NCBI RefSeq assembly: GCF_017654505.1
Contig: NC_054538.1
Span: forward strand, 24,289,783 to 24,353,782
Direction of reading: 5' to 3'
Origin: Polyodon spathula
Taxonomy: Eukaryota > Chordata > Actinopteri > Acipenseriformes > Polyodontidae
DNA: 64,000 nucleotides
In this document: piece after piece, positions 1 to 12,510 of the stretch
How positions within the stretch are numbered: position 1 is the stretch's first letter
Layout: each line of letters starts with the position of its first letter
The notes under the pieces: generated by a model
The model's input: only the letters and a program-made list of their open reading frames with translations
Told to the model about the DNA's origin: nothing
The model's database searches: none
Translations under genes and position numbers: made by a program

Positions 1-70
1 TTACTAAATCTTGTTAAATACTGTAACTGGCAAATGTTGTAAAATAGAAGGGCAAAGTTTGTGGCATTTG

Positions 71-547
<477 letters not shown>

Positions 548-1049
548 AATATTAAAACTGGTATGTTCTGTCCTGAAATTCTACAGTTCAGTAAACCATT
601 TGGACATAACCAAATTGGGGACAGGCAAAAATACAAAACATAATTGTTGACACTTTAAAAAATGAATGCTTTTAACGGTGCATTTGGAGATCTGTATGGA
701 AATAAATACACTCGAAAGAACGAAATGGTTATTCTAGCTTTTGGGGGTAAAAAAAGGTACAACAAAATGAATTATTCATACCCGGTTAATTGTTTACAAA
801 TCATCCACAAAAGCGCCTTCTCTGGCCAAAACATCGCATTTCATTTTGAATTGACAGACATTCCTTGATAAAAACGAATCCACGTCCGTGAGGCTGCGGA
901 ACATCCTCTGCTTTTGATCAACTCTGACTACATCTGTTTTTTAGTCCTATGCGTATCATAGACCTGTTTGTATCATTTGTCCTTAGCACAGTTTTTTTAT
1001 ACCATTTTTATATAACATCATCCCTTTTTTAGTGTATCTTGAAACAAAA
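548..1049. other. Unassigned intergenic sequence
   Basis: AT-rich, no repeat partner or coding pattern recognised. The short open frame at 662-868 has no recognisable motif. Confidence 0.5.
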
Positions 1050-1107
<58 letters not shown>

Positions 1108-1117
1108 CTCTCTCTCT
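1050..1117. repeat. (TC)n microsatellite
   Basis: About 68 bp of TC dinucleotides with two interruptions (TT near 1063, CG near 1105). Confidence 0.98.
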
Positions 1118-1118
1118 T

Positions 1119-3730
1119 CAGCAATTATTGCATAGTGTAATATTTATTAATCATTTAAGTTTTAACTTCAGTGTTATATTACAGCACATGAATGATACAA
1201 GCAGAGGTATTTATTAAGGCTTATTCTCTATTAATAAATGTATTGTGTACCGATACAGATTTTGTAAATGTTTACACCTGGCTGAGCATTTGTGTACCTG
1301 CCCTTTTTTGTTGAGAATTTCACACCTCTCCATACCTATTAAACACTCAATCGTGCTGAATTTAGAAATACTAAAATAATGTAAGTTACATAAGGATTTC
1401 TAAACATTAGGAACAACTTTGCTGCTAAACAACTTTTCACTAATGTATAGTATAGGTACTTAAAAGTTAAGCCCCATTAAGGTGCTTTTTATGGGACAAA
1501 ATGGGTCAGCTAAAATTGCAGCTGAGGAAACTAGTTCAGAAAAAATGCTGTAGTTTAAAAATGTAAAATTGAGTACTACAATTTTCAAACTAACCCTCAC
1601 ACTTTTAAATATAGTTTTTGTGTTTTATATATAGGTGGTGCACTATATACAAGATAAGTAGAATATTTGGATTATTGTATTCTACATACTGTAGTTTACT
1701 ATCTGTTGTTGAGTAATATACAAGAGGTGAACATTATGCAACAGATGTAACCCAGGGCAACTTAATTATGTAAAAAAAATGTGACAGTTAATTCCCTTTA
1801 CACCCAGGAATTTAAATGGATTATAATGGATTAATTTTATGCTTTGCCATGACAAATTATCTAAATTAAATAATAAACATGTAAAAAAATGTCATTAAAA
1901 ATATACCCCAAAAAACTATTGAATTTGGGCTGATCTGCCAATAACCACATAAATATATCATGAAATATACTGTAACTTTCACAACAGAGCATCAATGACA
2001 GGTATTTAATAGCTTTTTTTTTTTTTCCTCCTGTGGACCAATTTATAAAAAAAAGCAGCAATTTGTATATAAATGCAATCAATACGATACAGCTAGCAAA
2101 ATGTTTCCGGTAGAAGTATTTATGTCATTGCTTGCTATTTTTATAACATTGAAATAATTGCCTACGGGGAAAAAAGAACCTTTTGTATAGTGGATTGTTA
2201 TTCCAACTGGTTCTGTGATGAAAGAACCAAATAACTAATATTATAAAACTAGCAGCTTGGTTTCATGTAGTCGAAGTTAAATGAGTTTGATCAGTTTTGT
2301 TAGTGTTTTTTTTTCTCCCCATGGTGAAAATACTGTATGGAAAACTGCACTGGATTCAATTGTAACTACAACAGCATTGAAAAAATGTATAGGTAAAAGC
2401 TGCCTCGTTCATAATATCCAACATTAAGGATTCAGCATTTGACTGCTGATTATAAAAGACAATCATTTCTTGCTTACCCTAAAAATAAAGCTTTTGCGAA
2501 GCTATTTATCAAACCAAAATCTTGTCTGACAGCTTCACACAGGAACTCACACACATTATCATTCAACGGTTTGCTGCTATGTAGGAATAAATGTCACATC
2601 CTAAAAAAAAAAAAAAATGTATCAAAAAATAAAGTTTTCTTGTTTAAAAGCAGTTTCTCAGGGTGAAAGGTTTAAACGGCTGCTGGAGAGAAGCGGTCTG
2701 CTTTGGATACAAAGGTCAGCCAACATACGAATAAACAAACATTTTACTTTTGACTTTAGGCTACAGTTAATGATGTGGTTGTTTAATACCCACTGGCTTT
2801 CTTGGTACAATAGAATTTGAAACAGGATGCCATTTTAGAAATATACAGCATTTCATTTATTCATAATATACCTTGTTGGTCTTTTAAGGGAAGGGCTTAA
2901 GGGAAAATGCTTTGTACTGAAAAAAAAGAACCAGTATTACATGCCTAAGAAATGCTTCAAAAGATGTATTTTTGTCTTTAAATGGACTACAGAATAATCT
3001 CAGTGGAAGTTAAAACAACATCTTTGCAGATTAAATGATGTAAAACTCCACATGGTTCAATGCATGGTTTACTTCTATTAATCTACATAGCCTTGGGCTA
3101 TTTTATGGTATTTTCCTGTTAAGGGCTTTTACTCCCCAAACCAAGTTTAAGCAACCTTGTCAAAAATGTTTGGATGAACTACTACAAACATATGCAAGTA
3201 AACTTAAACTGAGGTATACAACCAACTCACTCAATGGAAAGTAACAAATGCATGTGATTTACTCTACACTGTTAAAACAGTACTCCGAATTACAAAACAA
3301 TACAAACCAAACTCAAATAAATTGTTCAAAAGATAAGAAAGTAAATAAAATATATACTCCGTTCATTTAGTGGCTGGTATTAGAATTTTAGTAGTAAAAT
3401 ATCTAGAGCATGTGCACATTCAAATATCCGTTAGAAAGAACAGAAATGCATTGAAGGTGCTTGATATAAATTTGATAGAAATGGCATCCACAGAGTTTAA
3501 AAAGCTGGTTGAAAATGAACTGAAAGTTATCGCATTAGGTTTTGTATTAAATCCGCTGCGACATTTAAAGATTGTGCGATACTTAAATGAAATACCAGTC
3601 AGGTAAAACCAAAAAGGTCACAAGGTGAGTGATTTATTACAGTGCTTTGGGGACACCTCAGAAATAAAATCATTAATTCAGAACCCCTAATTCTATATAT
3701 TAATATAATTATATTAGATAATAAAATTAT
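1119..3730. other. Unassigned intergenic sequence
   Basis: About 2.6 kb of AT-rich DNA with short A and T runs. Open frames at 2439-2666, 2617-2820 and 3370-3606 show no domain, splice pattern or family motif that I recognise, so none is called a gene. Confidence 0.5.
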
Positions 3731-3734
3731 TTTT

Positions 3735-3866
<132 letters not shown>

Positions 3867-4711
3867 AGTCACAATGTAAATGCTTCAGTTTATCATACAT
3901 ACGAAACAGAAATATGAGTTTGCTTTTGTCTTTATACTCAAAGGAAGGATACAAACCTTTCCTTTCCTTCCTATATTTTAGACTCTACCATTTCTATATC
4001 TATGCTATATCTAATTATATATCATATATATATAAAAGTTCATTTCTCAGCAATCTATAGATGAAGGGAAGGTCTTTATTGCTAGCAGGATGCGCAAATG
4101 GGATTTTTCACAATAACTTTCATAATCAGTTACAGGGTTAAAAAAAAAAAAAAAACATACTAATTAACTGCTTGGAATATATTTGTTAATTACAATTATA
4201 TTATATTTTTTGGGCTGATGGCACATTTCTTGTACCAACAGTATGCAGAAATAAAGTAAATGTTTTGCAACTCAATTGTTCTGTTTTTCTGGAAAAGAAT
4301 AATCACTATCTGGACCTCATGTGTCAGTTTATCGCACATGGAACTGGCTAGTTCTTTAAAACTGTAAGGCCACCCTCTGCTCTCTCCACAGGATTTATGT
4401 AAAGCAAATCAAAGTGTACCTGACTTAAGGGGAAAAAATGAGCCCAGCTGGAGACTAAATGAAATTCCCCCGTTAAATGCACCATAGATGTGAAAATAAA
4501 ATGTAATTGGAAATAGCACTGTATTCTTTCAAATTTCACAATCAAGAACAAGAGAACTCTACTGCATCTGCGTGATCATGTGGACAAAGAATTTCCTATA
4601 AACCTGAACCAAAGACAAGTGATGGAGTTGTGGTATTTTCTAAATTAACAAACATGTTTTTTGTTTAATTATTTTTATAGTTAGTAAACCATTTTTTACT
4701 ACTAACACTAT

Positions 4712-4716
<5 letters not shown>
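3867..4716. other. Unassigned intergenic sequence
   Basis: AT-rich, with short TA tracts near 4015-4032 and an A run near 4141-4155. Nothing recognised. Confidence 0.5.
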
Positions 4717-4775
<59 letters not shown>

Positions 4776-4779
4776 ATAT
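4717..4779. repeat. (TA)n microsatellite
   Basis: About 60 bp of TA dinucleotides ending in imperfect ATAATATA units. Confidence 0.97.
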
Positions 4780-5212
4780 AGGGGTGCGGTGCACCGATAG
4801 CCAATGGTTATCTACCCATATCGGCCAACACAGATAGGATACTGATAATAACACAGTGCAGGTAAGCTACTGGAAAACTTTAAATAAATGCCCCAGTGTT
4901 AATTTACAATATTTGCCAGTAGCCCCGGTGCCTATCTTAGACTGGCCACAGAGAAATTGACCTCAATCTTGTGTCTGTGTCTGTGTGTGTTCTCCAACCC
5001 CCCTTACCTGACCACTTTCCTGTCGACTTTATATTTCTAAATAAATACGGGTCTTGACCCACGCCAAAATTAATTACTGTCCCTTTGCTTGATTCCACCA
5101 TCTTGCTATGACCGAAAATATATATATAGGTAAACAAGCATATGGAAAACATTGGAAGATGAACAAACAGAAGAACAAATCTGTATTGCAAAGCTCAATT
5201 GCATCTACCACT

Positions 5213-5214
<2 letters not shown>

Positions 5215-5271
<57 letters not shown>
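5215..5271. repeat. (AAT)n microsatellite
   Basis: About 19 trinucleotide units. A poly-Asn open frame on the plus strand and a poly-Leu frame on the minus strand are by-products of the repeat. Confidence 0.98.
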
Positions 5272-5273
<2 letters not shown>

Positions 5274-5579
5274 TAAGTAAGTCCACTAAAGATGCCCCTG
5301 TAAATATCAGAACATACGTGTGTATTAAGGTAGGCTTGTAGCACAATAAAATAAAACAAACATGGTTTTAAAATAAATAACAGCAGTAAATATAATCTTT
5401 ATTAACACATGTTGTATTTGTTGTTCACCATCAAAACTTTGGTAAGCATGGACAATCGATAAAAAATTAAACAGCAACGAATCTTCATTGCAAAACAACC
5501 ATATGAAATACTGTGTTAATACGAAAAAAAATGAAACCCTGTAAATATTTTGAAATAAGTTCATACTTATACTTTTCAG

Positions 5580-6076
5580 AGTAAAACAGGTTTAAAAAGC
5601 ACTGCATAGCAAAAGGACACTCAGTACTGCATCTCCAGCTAAGCCCCATCCCTTGTTCGCTGTATTTTTCACATACCTCTTCATAGTCGTGCATACTGAT
5701 AAATCCTCTCCTGATCACTCGTTTTATCACCAAACTCCTCAGTAATGTGTTCCAATGGTGTATTCCTATAACATCTCAAAAAGCTCTACAAATGTCTGTG
5801 ATATTGTTTGAGCACTGCATACAGAAACAGCTATCTTTTTTCTTTGTGTCCATGCTATCTCTGTGGTGCAGGGGCTATGTGTATTGCTGAGATATGCCCC
5901 TTTTTTTCGGCTTCTCTCGGCTCCTATCAGTCTCACTTGGCCATTGAAAGGTTTTCTCGGCTTTTCCAGAGAAAAAACCACTGAAGACCTGTGCTTTACG
6001 TCTTTTTGATGATCTCCGACATCAAACTGGAAAGGGAAAGTTGTAATGTTGGACCTAGTATGACATCCGCAAAGGG
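5580..6076 (-). mobile_element. piggyBac-like non-autonomous repeat, 3' end lost
   Basis: Read on the minus strand, the element begins at a TTAA site (6077-6080) with the terminus CCCTTTGC, the pattern of piggyBac-type ends. Its 3' part (about 5590-5700) matches the repeat at 20712-20878, including the shared block GAGTGTCCTTTTGC. That second copy ends in GCAAAGGG followed by TTAA, so the two together define both ends of the family. The 3' terminus of this copy is missing or too diverged to see. The minus-strand open frames 5485-5733 and 5766-6122 lie inside it and look like chance frames rather than a transposase. Confidence 0.6.
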
Positions 6077-6228
6077 TTAAAATGGCCAAAGACATATCAT
6101 ATGAAGAACACGTGCTAATCAAAGTAAATCAAACACTAAAAGAAATGAGGAAATAAAAGATTGTACCCATTCAAGTGGAAAATCAAGCAGGAAAGTCTGA
6201 GAATGGAAGCCAGTTTCTTTTTAGGAAT

Positions 6229-6798
6229 TGTGACAGAGTGAGGATCCCTGCACAGGACTGTTTACTATTTGTTTATTTTATAACGGGGTAGCCCTCTCAT
6301 AAAATACAAACACAAATACAAAATAATGAACTACAAAGGGGTGGAGGGCTACCCCGTTATAATATATATATGATGGTGAAAGCCTTGTATGTGTGTTCTG
6401 GCAGAGGTGTGTTTCTTCTGCCAGGATAATTTAGAAACCCTGTTCACAATGTGACTGAGGGATTATTGAATAACTGATAATTAGTTAATCCCTCTGTTAC
6501 TATTATAAAAGCTTGTAGCTCTCTGCACTCAGGGGGTGTGCAGGAGGGGGAACGAGAGCGGAGAAGAGATAACATTAAAATTAAAAATAAAGATAAAGAA
6601 AAAGTAACTGTTTAATGTTCATGAGTGTTTTTTGTTTAATGTTTTTATTTCAGTCTGTGAGCAAGTGTTTGTCTTGTTTAAGTATTTATTTTGTTATCTT
6701 TAAACAAACACAGCACAAGCGCCTTTTTGTACCATACCTGCAGTGTCTGTCTCTTCCTGCTTCTGGCCTGACATCACCACACATGTCATCCTGTCACA
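6229..6798 (+). mobile_element. Solo LTR, 570 bp, target duplication GGAAT
   Basis: The block starts TGTGACAGAG and ends CCTGTCACA. It is bracketed by an exact 5-bp duplication GGAAT (6224-6228 and 6799-6803), as expected for LTR-retrotransposon integration. A TATA-like TATAAAAG sits near 6504, followed by a downstream stretch (CTCTCTGCACTCAGGGGG) resembling the same region of the LTR at 36963-37558. AATAAAG motifs follow near 6587. No second LTR, primer-binding site or gag-pol lies alongside, so it is a solo LTR. Near the 5' end a 19-bp inverted repeat (6278-6296 and 6344-6362) contains the motif ACGGGGTAGCCCTC. The superfamily is probably Gypsy-like, which is an inference from the 5-bp duplication and terminal sequence. 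Confidence 0.88.
6278..6362. repeat. 19-bp inverted repeat inside solo LTR
   Basis: The arms 6278-6296 and 6344-6362 are perfect complements around a 47-base loop. Each arm contains ACGGGGTAGCCCTC or its complement. The other LTR copies in the window do not show this hairpin. Confidence 0.85.
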
Positions 6799-6803
6799 GG
6801 AAT

Positions 6804-8050
6804 AAAAAAAAAAACATTGAACAACACTCAGCTTATCAGCCAATTTATTACTGACGCCGCAAAGATGGCACTAAAATATATTGCAGATAACTGAGTTAAA
6901 ATTGAGTACTGTCTTGTTTCACAAAAGACAATTTAAAAGGATTTTAAAAATATGTTTGTAGGTGCAAATCTTGGTTGAATGCTGCCTGTCATAGGTGCGA
7001 TTCTTGGTTGAATATTGTTTTCAGACAGGAGTGGGTAGAGCTAGCAGCAAGCGCTGGCTGCATGAAAAAAAAAAAAAGAGTTAGAGATCTTGGCTTCGAA
7101 CTAAGTTACCGGAAGTATTTTTATAAAAAATATTCTCGAGATTATACATAGTTGTTAAACTCTACGTACAAGTACTATTGTGTTGTGGCAATAATGCAAA
7201 CCAGGTGTGGTTTAATGTATCTCGAATAACACAAATAATATGTTGTTGCTATGGTGCAAATCAGATGTAGTTTGGATTATGGCAGCATTAGGCTTTGGAA
7301 TACTGTTCATAACATTAAGTAAAGCTATTATTTTATGAATTTGATTATTTTGATGGTTAAATTCCACCACGGTTCAAGTAAAATTTAAACCCCAAACTAT
7401 ATTCTTTTATTTGTGTGAAATAAACGGAGCAGTAAAATTTTAGAAACTTTCTATCTTTCACCAATTAACAAATTTCTTAACATTTGAAAATGCATGTATT
7501 AGAATTAAACCATACTAACAAGTTTTTAAAAAGGTTTCAGAACTTGATTTAAAAACAGATAGCATTATATTTGTTATAGGCAGATAAAAATTAACATAGA
7601 GAGAGAGGAGCTGCAGAATAATATTTTATTAAAAATAAATTGATTTAAATAGGCGGTAAATGGGTAATTACTGTAACAATGAATATGTGCTTAAATTAAC
7701 CCCTGTCCTGTGAAACAAAGCTAATTGTGAGTGGTCAGTTTTGCAGACTGCCTCTGTATTAATATAGATTAATTATGTAAGGGTCTTGCCAGTAGCTCAA
7801 GATGTGTGGTGTGTGTTTATGAAGCTGGATGTTGTGTTGTGTTTTTTTTTAATTTAGAACTGAGCAAGAATATTATGGGGAATGATTTGATACAAATATA
7901 GAAATTACCTGTAAATATAGAAATTGATAAAAGGTTGTCATTTTTATAAGAATAGTATCAGAAAGTAACTGTTGTAAATCCAACATCAACTTCATATAAG
8001 ACATTTTCAGAGTTTAGGAGTGACAGGACAAGCTACATTAACTTTTAAGA
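6804..8050. other. Unassigned sequence with short local duplications
   Basis: A block of about 33 bp is repeated at 6960 and 6993 (core TCTTGGTTGAAT), and a second local duplication occurs at 7195 and 7251 (core TGCAAATCAGATGTAG-like). Otherwise AT-rich with nothing recognised. Confidence 0.5.
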
Positions 8051-8500
8051 TTGCATTTAAAAGAGGTAGAATGTTTTTTTAAAAAAGGAAACAATTGGCC
8101 TCAAACCATTTCAACAATTTTGGCCAAAATAGGGGCCACACCCTCCAGATCAACAGGGACCAGGCCACATGAAATGATGACAGGAAGAATCATGAGGCTA
8201 CCAAAAGATCCTAATCCAATGTTAAGCGCTCAAATAAAAAAATCTAATTGAATACTTGACAAAGGTTAGCACAGCTCAAAATTGAAGCTGGTAGTCAACA
8301 AAAAATTATGCAAGCTGAAAATGACCGTGCTAATCTGAAATTAACGTAGGAAATAGCGTACTGTCCAGGGTATTTATACCAAAGAGACCCCTCATCCCAA
8401 AATAACAGTCCATACATGGTAACCTACAAGGTCAATGTGTATGTGAGAGTCATTATAAAAATAAATAAAATGGTATCACATTTCACAAGTGAAAGTTATA
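8051..8500 (+). pseudogene. Degenerate retroelement integrase C-terminal region
   Basis: The frame 8051-8251 contains a tryptophan-proline pair followed by a T-G-x-x-P-x-E-x-x-x-G-R-x-M-R-L-P pattern. That pattern is characteristic of the end of the integrase catalytic domain in retroviruses and Gypsy-type elements. Further downstream, in another frame after stops, a SPYMVTYKVN-like stretch followed by a hydrophobic/basic segment resembles the small C-terminal integrase domain. Stops and frameshifts separate the pieces, so no functional protein remains. No reverse transcriptase or gag is visible upstream. Whether the source was an endogenous retrovirus or a Gypsy-like element cannot be decided from this fragment. 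The envelope-like frame that follows favours a retrovirus. Confidence 0.45.
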
Positions 8501-8515
8501 AAAACTGCATAACAG

Positions 8516-8517
<2 letters not shown>

Positions 8518-8577
<60 letters not shown>
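8518..8577. repeat. (CT)n microsatellite
   Basis: About 30 units of CT lying inside the retroelement debris. The 177-residue minus-strand frame across it is antisense noise. Confidence 0.98.
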
Positions 8578-8580
<3 letters not shown>

Positions 8581-8689
8581 AATAACAGAAGCCAGATGGG
8601 ACAGTTCAAACCTGCACTGGGATCACAGGCATGGCCAAAAGGCTTTGAACATCCTACGGATGGAATCGTGGAGACCCATATGAAAACCT

Positions 8690-9240
8690 GAGCACATCTT
8701 TCAATGGAGAAAAGGAAAACAAGAGAATAATAAGAGTCACCTGATACTAAATGAAACAAGCACGAACTTTGATCATAGAGACAGTGCCTCCACAATTGTA
8801 AACAATGACACCATACAGTATACCCGACAGTGGTTGGAGTTAGAGGTAGGGCCATTGTCCAATAATGATGCTCTAAACAGTACAGTATGGTCAGAACAGT
8901 ATGAAGGAACATATGAGGACGGAGAATGCCAGCCACCAAAAGAACGTTTGGATAGCACCTATTTCTTGAGGAATAATTATAACATGAGCAGTCAAAATTG
9001 TATTTGGAAATCAATTCGAAATTTAACAAATATAAAAATGACCAACCAAGGGAGTGCCCAAAAAAAACAAAACTCTACCTACTGGAGGAAGACACCATTA
9101 TTGTAAAACTGTTTTGAATAATGAAAATATGGTATTGACACATGTTATGTTTAATCTCAGACAGTGGTTACAAAGAAAGGATCGTGATATTGTGCACAAA
9201 GCATGCTGTTATGAAACTAATACACATGTGGTATGGTAAT
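8690..9240 (+). pseudogene. Possible envelope-like remnant downstream of integrase debris
   Basis: A frame open from about 8703 to 9104 (ATG at 8834) encodes a polar product with an unusual density of N-x-S/T glycosylation sequons: NET, NDT, NST, NMS, NLT and NST. Isolated cysteines are also present. It lies just 3' of the integrase-like piece, where env lies in a retrovirus. Sequon density plus position is the only evidence. There is no recognisable furin site, fusion peptide or transmembrane segment, and the frame is interrupted at both ends. The following frame 9054-9239 may be a frameshifted continuation. It could equally be unrelated. Confidence 0.3.
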
Positions 9241-9511
9241 GTCCCACAGTCACCCCAATTAACACAAAGATAACCACTCACCTAGTATCTGAAATGTTTG
9301 CAGTTAATTAATAACTGTCAATATCATTTGATGGACTTAATCCAATGCTGCAGTGATCAAGCAGTGCTGTGGTCATAACATTAAAGAGTGTCACTTAAGC
9401 TATGATTGGCAGACAAAATAGAAATATTGCACATGATTTTGATAATCCTGTTTCAACAGACTGTAGGTGGAAAGCATCACACCCCAACATGAAGAGGTGG
9501 GGGAAGGAATT

Positions 9512-9529
9512 CCCCCCCCCCCCCCCCCC
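9512..9529. repeat. Poly-C run of 18
   Basis: Uninterrupted C18, preceded by a purine-rich stretch (GAAGAGGTGGGGGAAGGAA, 9491-9509). Confidence 0.95.
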
Positions 9530-10103
9530 AAGCTAAGAACAAGTGAGAGATCCAGAGAGGCTCACTGCTAATAAAGGGATGGTGGAAATCCAATTGCAAA
9601 AAGCATGTAGTGAGTCGCAACCCGATGGAGCGGTAGCCCACTTTCAAGGAAAGGATTACTGGAGCTCAGATTGCATAGCAAGTGAGAATCCCTATCCTGA
9701 TTTTCAAGGGTGACCAATGGCGAGACATGCTGCAACAGGGGAACAAAATCCTGCAAGCAATATGTTATTAAGAATGCAATAACTACGCCATTAATTCATG
9801 AATACAACAGTTTCTGCCTCATTATAAAGCCTATTTTTTTTCTCAATAGCTTTATTAAGCTCAGGAATAACTAATAAGATACATATTAATTTATGATTTG
9901 GGGGTTTTACCCAATTTAACCTGATTTCTCTACCCTAAATGATTTTTTTCTGCATTTGGGTTAAACCCCAAAACTCCCTTAATAGGCACATACAGTATAT
10001 GAATAAACACATGTGCAGTTGTCTGTGATTCAAATGCAACAGAGCAGAACTGACGCCGATGACGGTAAGCTGGTTTACCTATTAGAAAAACGTGGCTTCT
10101 TAG

Positions 10104-10105
<2 letters not shown>
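9530..10105. other. Unassigned sequence
   Basis: A small inverted repeat pairs GGGGTTTTACCCAA (9901-9914) with its near-complement TTGGGTTAAACCCC (9956-9969). No gene or named repeat recognised. Confidence 0.5.

Positions 10106-10173
<68 letters not shown>
10106..10173. repeat. (TA)n microsatellite
   Basis: About 34 TA units. Confidence 0.98.
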
Positions 10174-10175
<2 letters not shown>

Positions 10176-10309
10176 TCATACTAACAGTCGATCATTTCTC
10201 TCTGTAAAACAGCATGGAGTAATATTCTCCAGTTTTCCCGTATGTTCTGTGTGCAATTATACTACAAAATAAAACCTGACTGGAACAGAGAAATGCCTCC
10301 ATAAACAGT

Positions 10310-10310
<1 letters not shown>

Positions 10311-10378
<68 letters not shown>

Positions 10379-10389
10379 GAGAGAGATAG
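10311..10389. repeat. Compound (GT)n(GA)n microsatellite
   Basis: GT units (10312-10342) pass into GA units (10343-10385). The sequence directly after (GTAGTCAAAAGTTTGCATAC, 10392-10411) resembles the terminus of a Tc1-like element, but no partner end was found. Confidence 0.96.
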
Positions 10390-10411
10390 ATGTAGTCAAA
10401 AGTTTGCATAC

Positions 10412-11421
10412 CTCAATGTGTGGAAATATACGTTATGTTGGGGATTTCAACTGTTGACGACAACTTTGTTGTCCACTTTATGCTTTAACATTTGTTTATT
10501 TCTTTCTAATAAACCCGATTTCTACCCGAATATTTATTCTTTCTTTATTATTATAAAAATAAAATCCACCCATTCTTTTTTTTTTTTTTTTATTAAATAA
10601 CTCTACCCAATTTAATTGATCAACTAAAGGAACTTTATTTTTCTCCCCCAAGCAAACCTATCTCCCAAGGTCATGATAAAGGATCAATGGCTTTATCCTG
10701 GAGTAATGGATATTATAGGAACAATGGAGAATTTCTTCGATAATATGAAAATCAGTAGATCATAGGCTTGAAAAACAAAAATGTAAGAAACGTCAATTAG
10801 ACATGTGTTTCTGCTCATGGCCGTAACTACTTATGCGGACACCGAGACCATGTTCTCGGTTGTTTTTTTGCATCATAAATGCTCATGCTCATGTAAAAAT
10901 TCTGGTAATGTACAAAAGACTCCTTCATTTTCTCATTTTCTCTGTTGGTTTGCCGTGTAACAACAAAATATATTTAAGATACTCCAATTCAAATCCTTGA
11001 GCAATGCAGCACTGGCTTACTGTGATGCTCTGAAATAACATTGCTACTGTTCCGATCGTACCCTTGAGCCAAAAAGACATAGTTATATAAGCATACTGTA
11101 TCTCTGTGTGGAGGGACAAACTGGCTTTGGGGGTGCAATATAACTGAAGGTTACTCTATTGCCAACAAAAAAAAAAAAAATAACTGTCAGTATCTGCATC
11201 CACCAAAGGTGAGGCCCGCCGAGCCTTTCTGTCACCCGAAGGTTTAGTTTGACAGCTCTGATTTAGAGGGTCAACTTACTGAACCACAACACTTAACTGA
11301 ACTCCTGCCCTGGCACACAGTATTGCCTTTAACTTTTGGAGCACTATAAAGCTTCCATTACAGAAATAAAAAAAAAATAAAAAGTAAAACAAGTATCCAG
11401 AGCTTGCGATGCTCAGGGTAC
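10412..11421. other. Unassigned sequence, 3' flank or intron of the PRIM2 relic
   Basis: I looked for downstream PRIM2 exons (those carrying the later Fe-S cysteines) on the minus strand and found none. Contains T and A homopolymer runs at about 10577-10593 and 11167-11180. Confidence 0.45.
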
Positions 11422-11607
11422 CTTGTCAGCATCCACGTTGCCCTTGATGAACTCGGATCTCTAGAATTGCAGGGCCTGCTCCAGTGTCAAGCCAATGCCC
11501 TTGAGGAAGAGGCCATACTGCATGCAGCCCCTGTGTCACAGGTGGTGCTTCTCCCAAAGGTCCTTGTGAAGGTGGCACATACACAGCGGATAAGACTTGG
11601 TGGAGAA
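11422..11607 (-). pseudogene. PRIM2: PRIM2 exon, disabled by two stops
   Basis: PRIM2 is the large (p58) subunit of DNA primase in the primase-polymerase alpha complex. It carries a 4Fe-4S cluster in its C-terminal domain. This minus-strand block is 186 bp, exactly 62 codons. It is bounded by a pyrimidine-rich acceptor (TTTCTCTTTCTCAG) and a GT donor (AAG|GTACCC). The translation contains YPLCM, holding the first cluster cysteine, then MQYGLFLKGIGLTLEQALQF, a near-invariant PRIM2 signature, then SEFIKG. Codon 24 is TGA (11536-11538) and codon 49 is TAG (11461-11463) where the family has Trp. The TGA is compatible with decay of a CGA arginine codon. The retained splice sites show an unprocessed copy, not a retrocopy. 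Because the splice sites survive, the loss looks recent relative to the flanking exons. Confidence 0.93.
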
Positions 11608-12470
11608 CTGAGAAAGAGAAACAGACACACAGACATGTGAGTGTAGAGATGCCGATTGGTAACTTGTTTTTCCTTATTACCTTATGGAACACATGGGAAA
11701 ATTGAAATAAAATACATCTCTAGGCTGCTATAAAAGTCATATTAGAACTATTTTTTGTGTCCCCACCCCCAATTGCTACCAACTTACATCAGACTATGAT
11801 ATAAAAGAAAAGGGTTTACAGGCAAAGCGAGCGATAGTAAATTCTCTTCAAATAAGTAATTTCAACATTAAAGGCACATGTCCTTCTATTATTTCTGAAA
11901 TGAACGAGCATTTTCAAGACTTCATAACCTTTTGACGGGTACTGTATATAGAGACATTCTTAATAAGAACAAAACATAACGTAACGTAAGCTCTCCTTCA
12001 GAAGCTACATTTGTTTACAGTTAAAGAGCAGTAGCGGTCCTCGAGGGCTCCTTACTAAAACCGCCAAAATAAACAACTGATTTCAATGCTGTCAAGTTAG
12101 CATCGGGAGACAAAAGGAAAAAGCAAAAACATTTTCTGTTGGAGGAAAAGGTAGAAACTGTCATCAGATTAATACATATAGCAGCTGTATTTAGTTTTCC
12201 AATTTTTAGTTTTTTTTTTTTGGTGGTTTTTTGTATGCCTCCTTTTTTTGCCACTTGGCTCCATGTCAGGGAGTTGGCAGTTACTTTTTGTTTGTGTACT
12301 TGTAATTGTTGGCAACAGTGTTTCAATAATAGATGCTGAACCAGACATTTAGAGGCAACAGTTGCTGAGTTCTAAATAGTACACTAGTATCCAAAAAAAT
12401 TATAATAATGCATTTGCACAGGATCCTGATTACAGAAAACATGCAACATCACTTGTATAAACACAATAAC

Positions 12471-12510
<40 letters not shown>

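Noticed and set aside
5074..5346. Poly-Leu and poly-Asn frames
   Set aside because: Produced by the AAT trinucleotide repeat at 5215-5271.
5766..6122. 118-residue minus-strand frame
   Set aside because: Sits within the piggyBac-like repeat and has no transposase motif.
8496..9029. 177-residue minus-strand frame
   Set aside because: Antisense to the retroelement debris and extended by the CT repeat. No motif.
10392..10430. Tc1-like terminus after the GT/GA repeat
   Set aside because: Only about 20 bp of resemblance, with no partner end or transposase.
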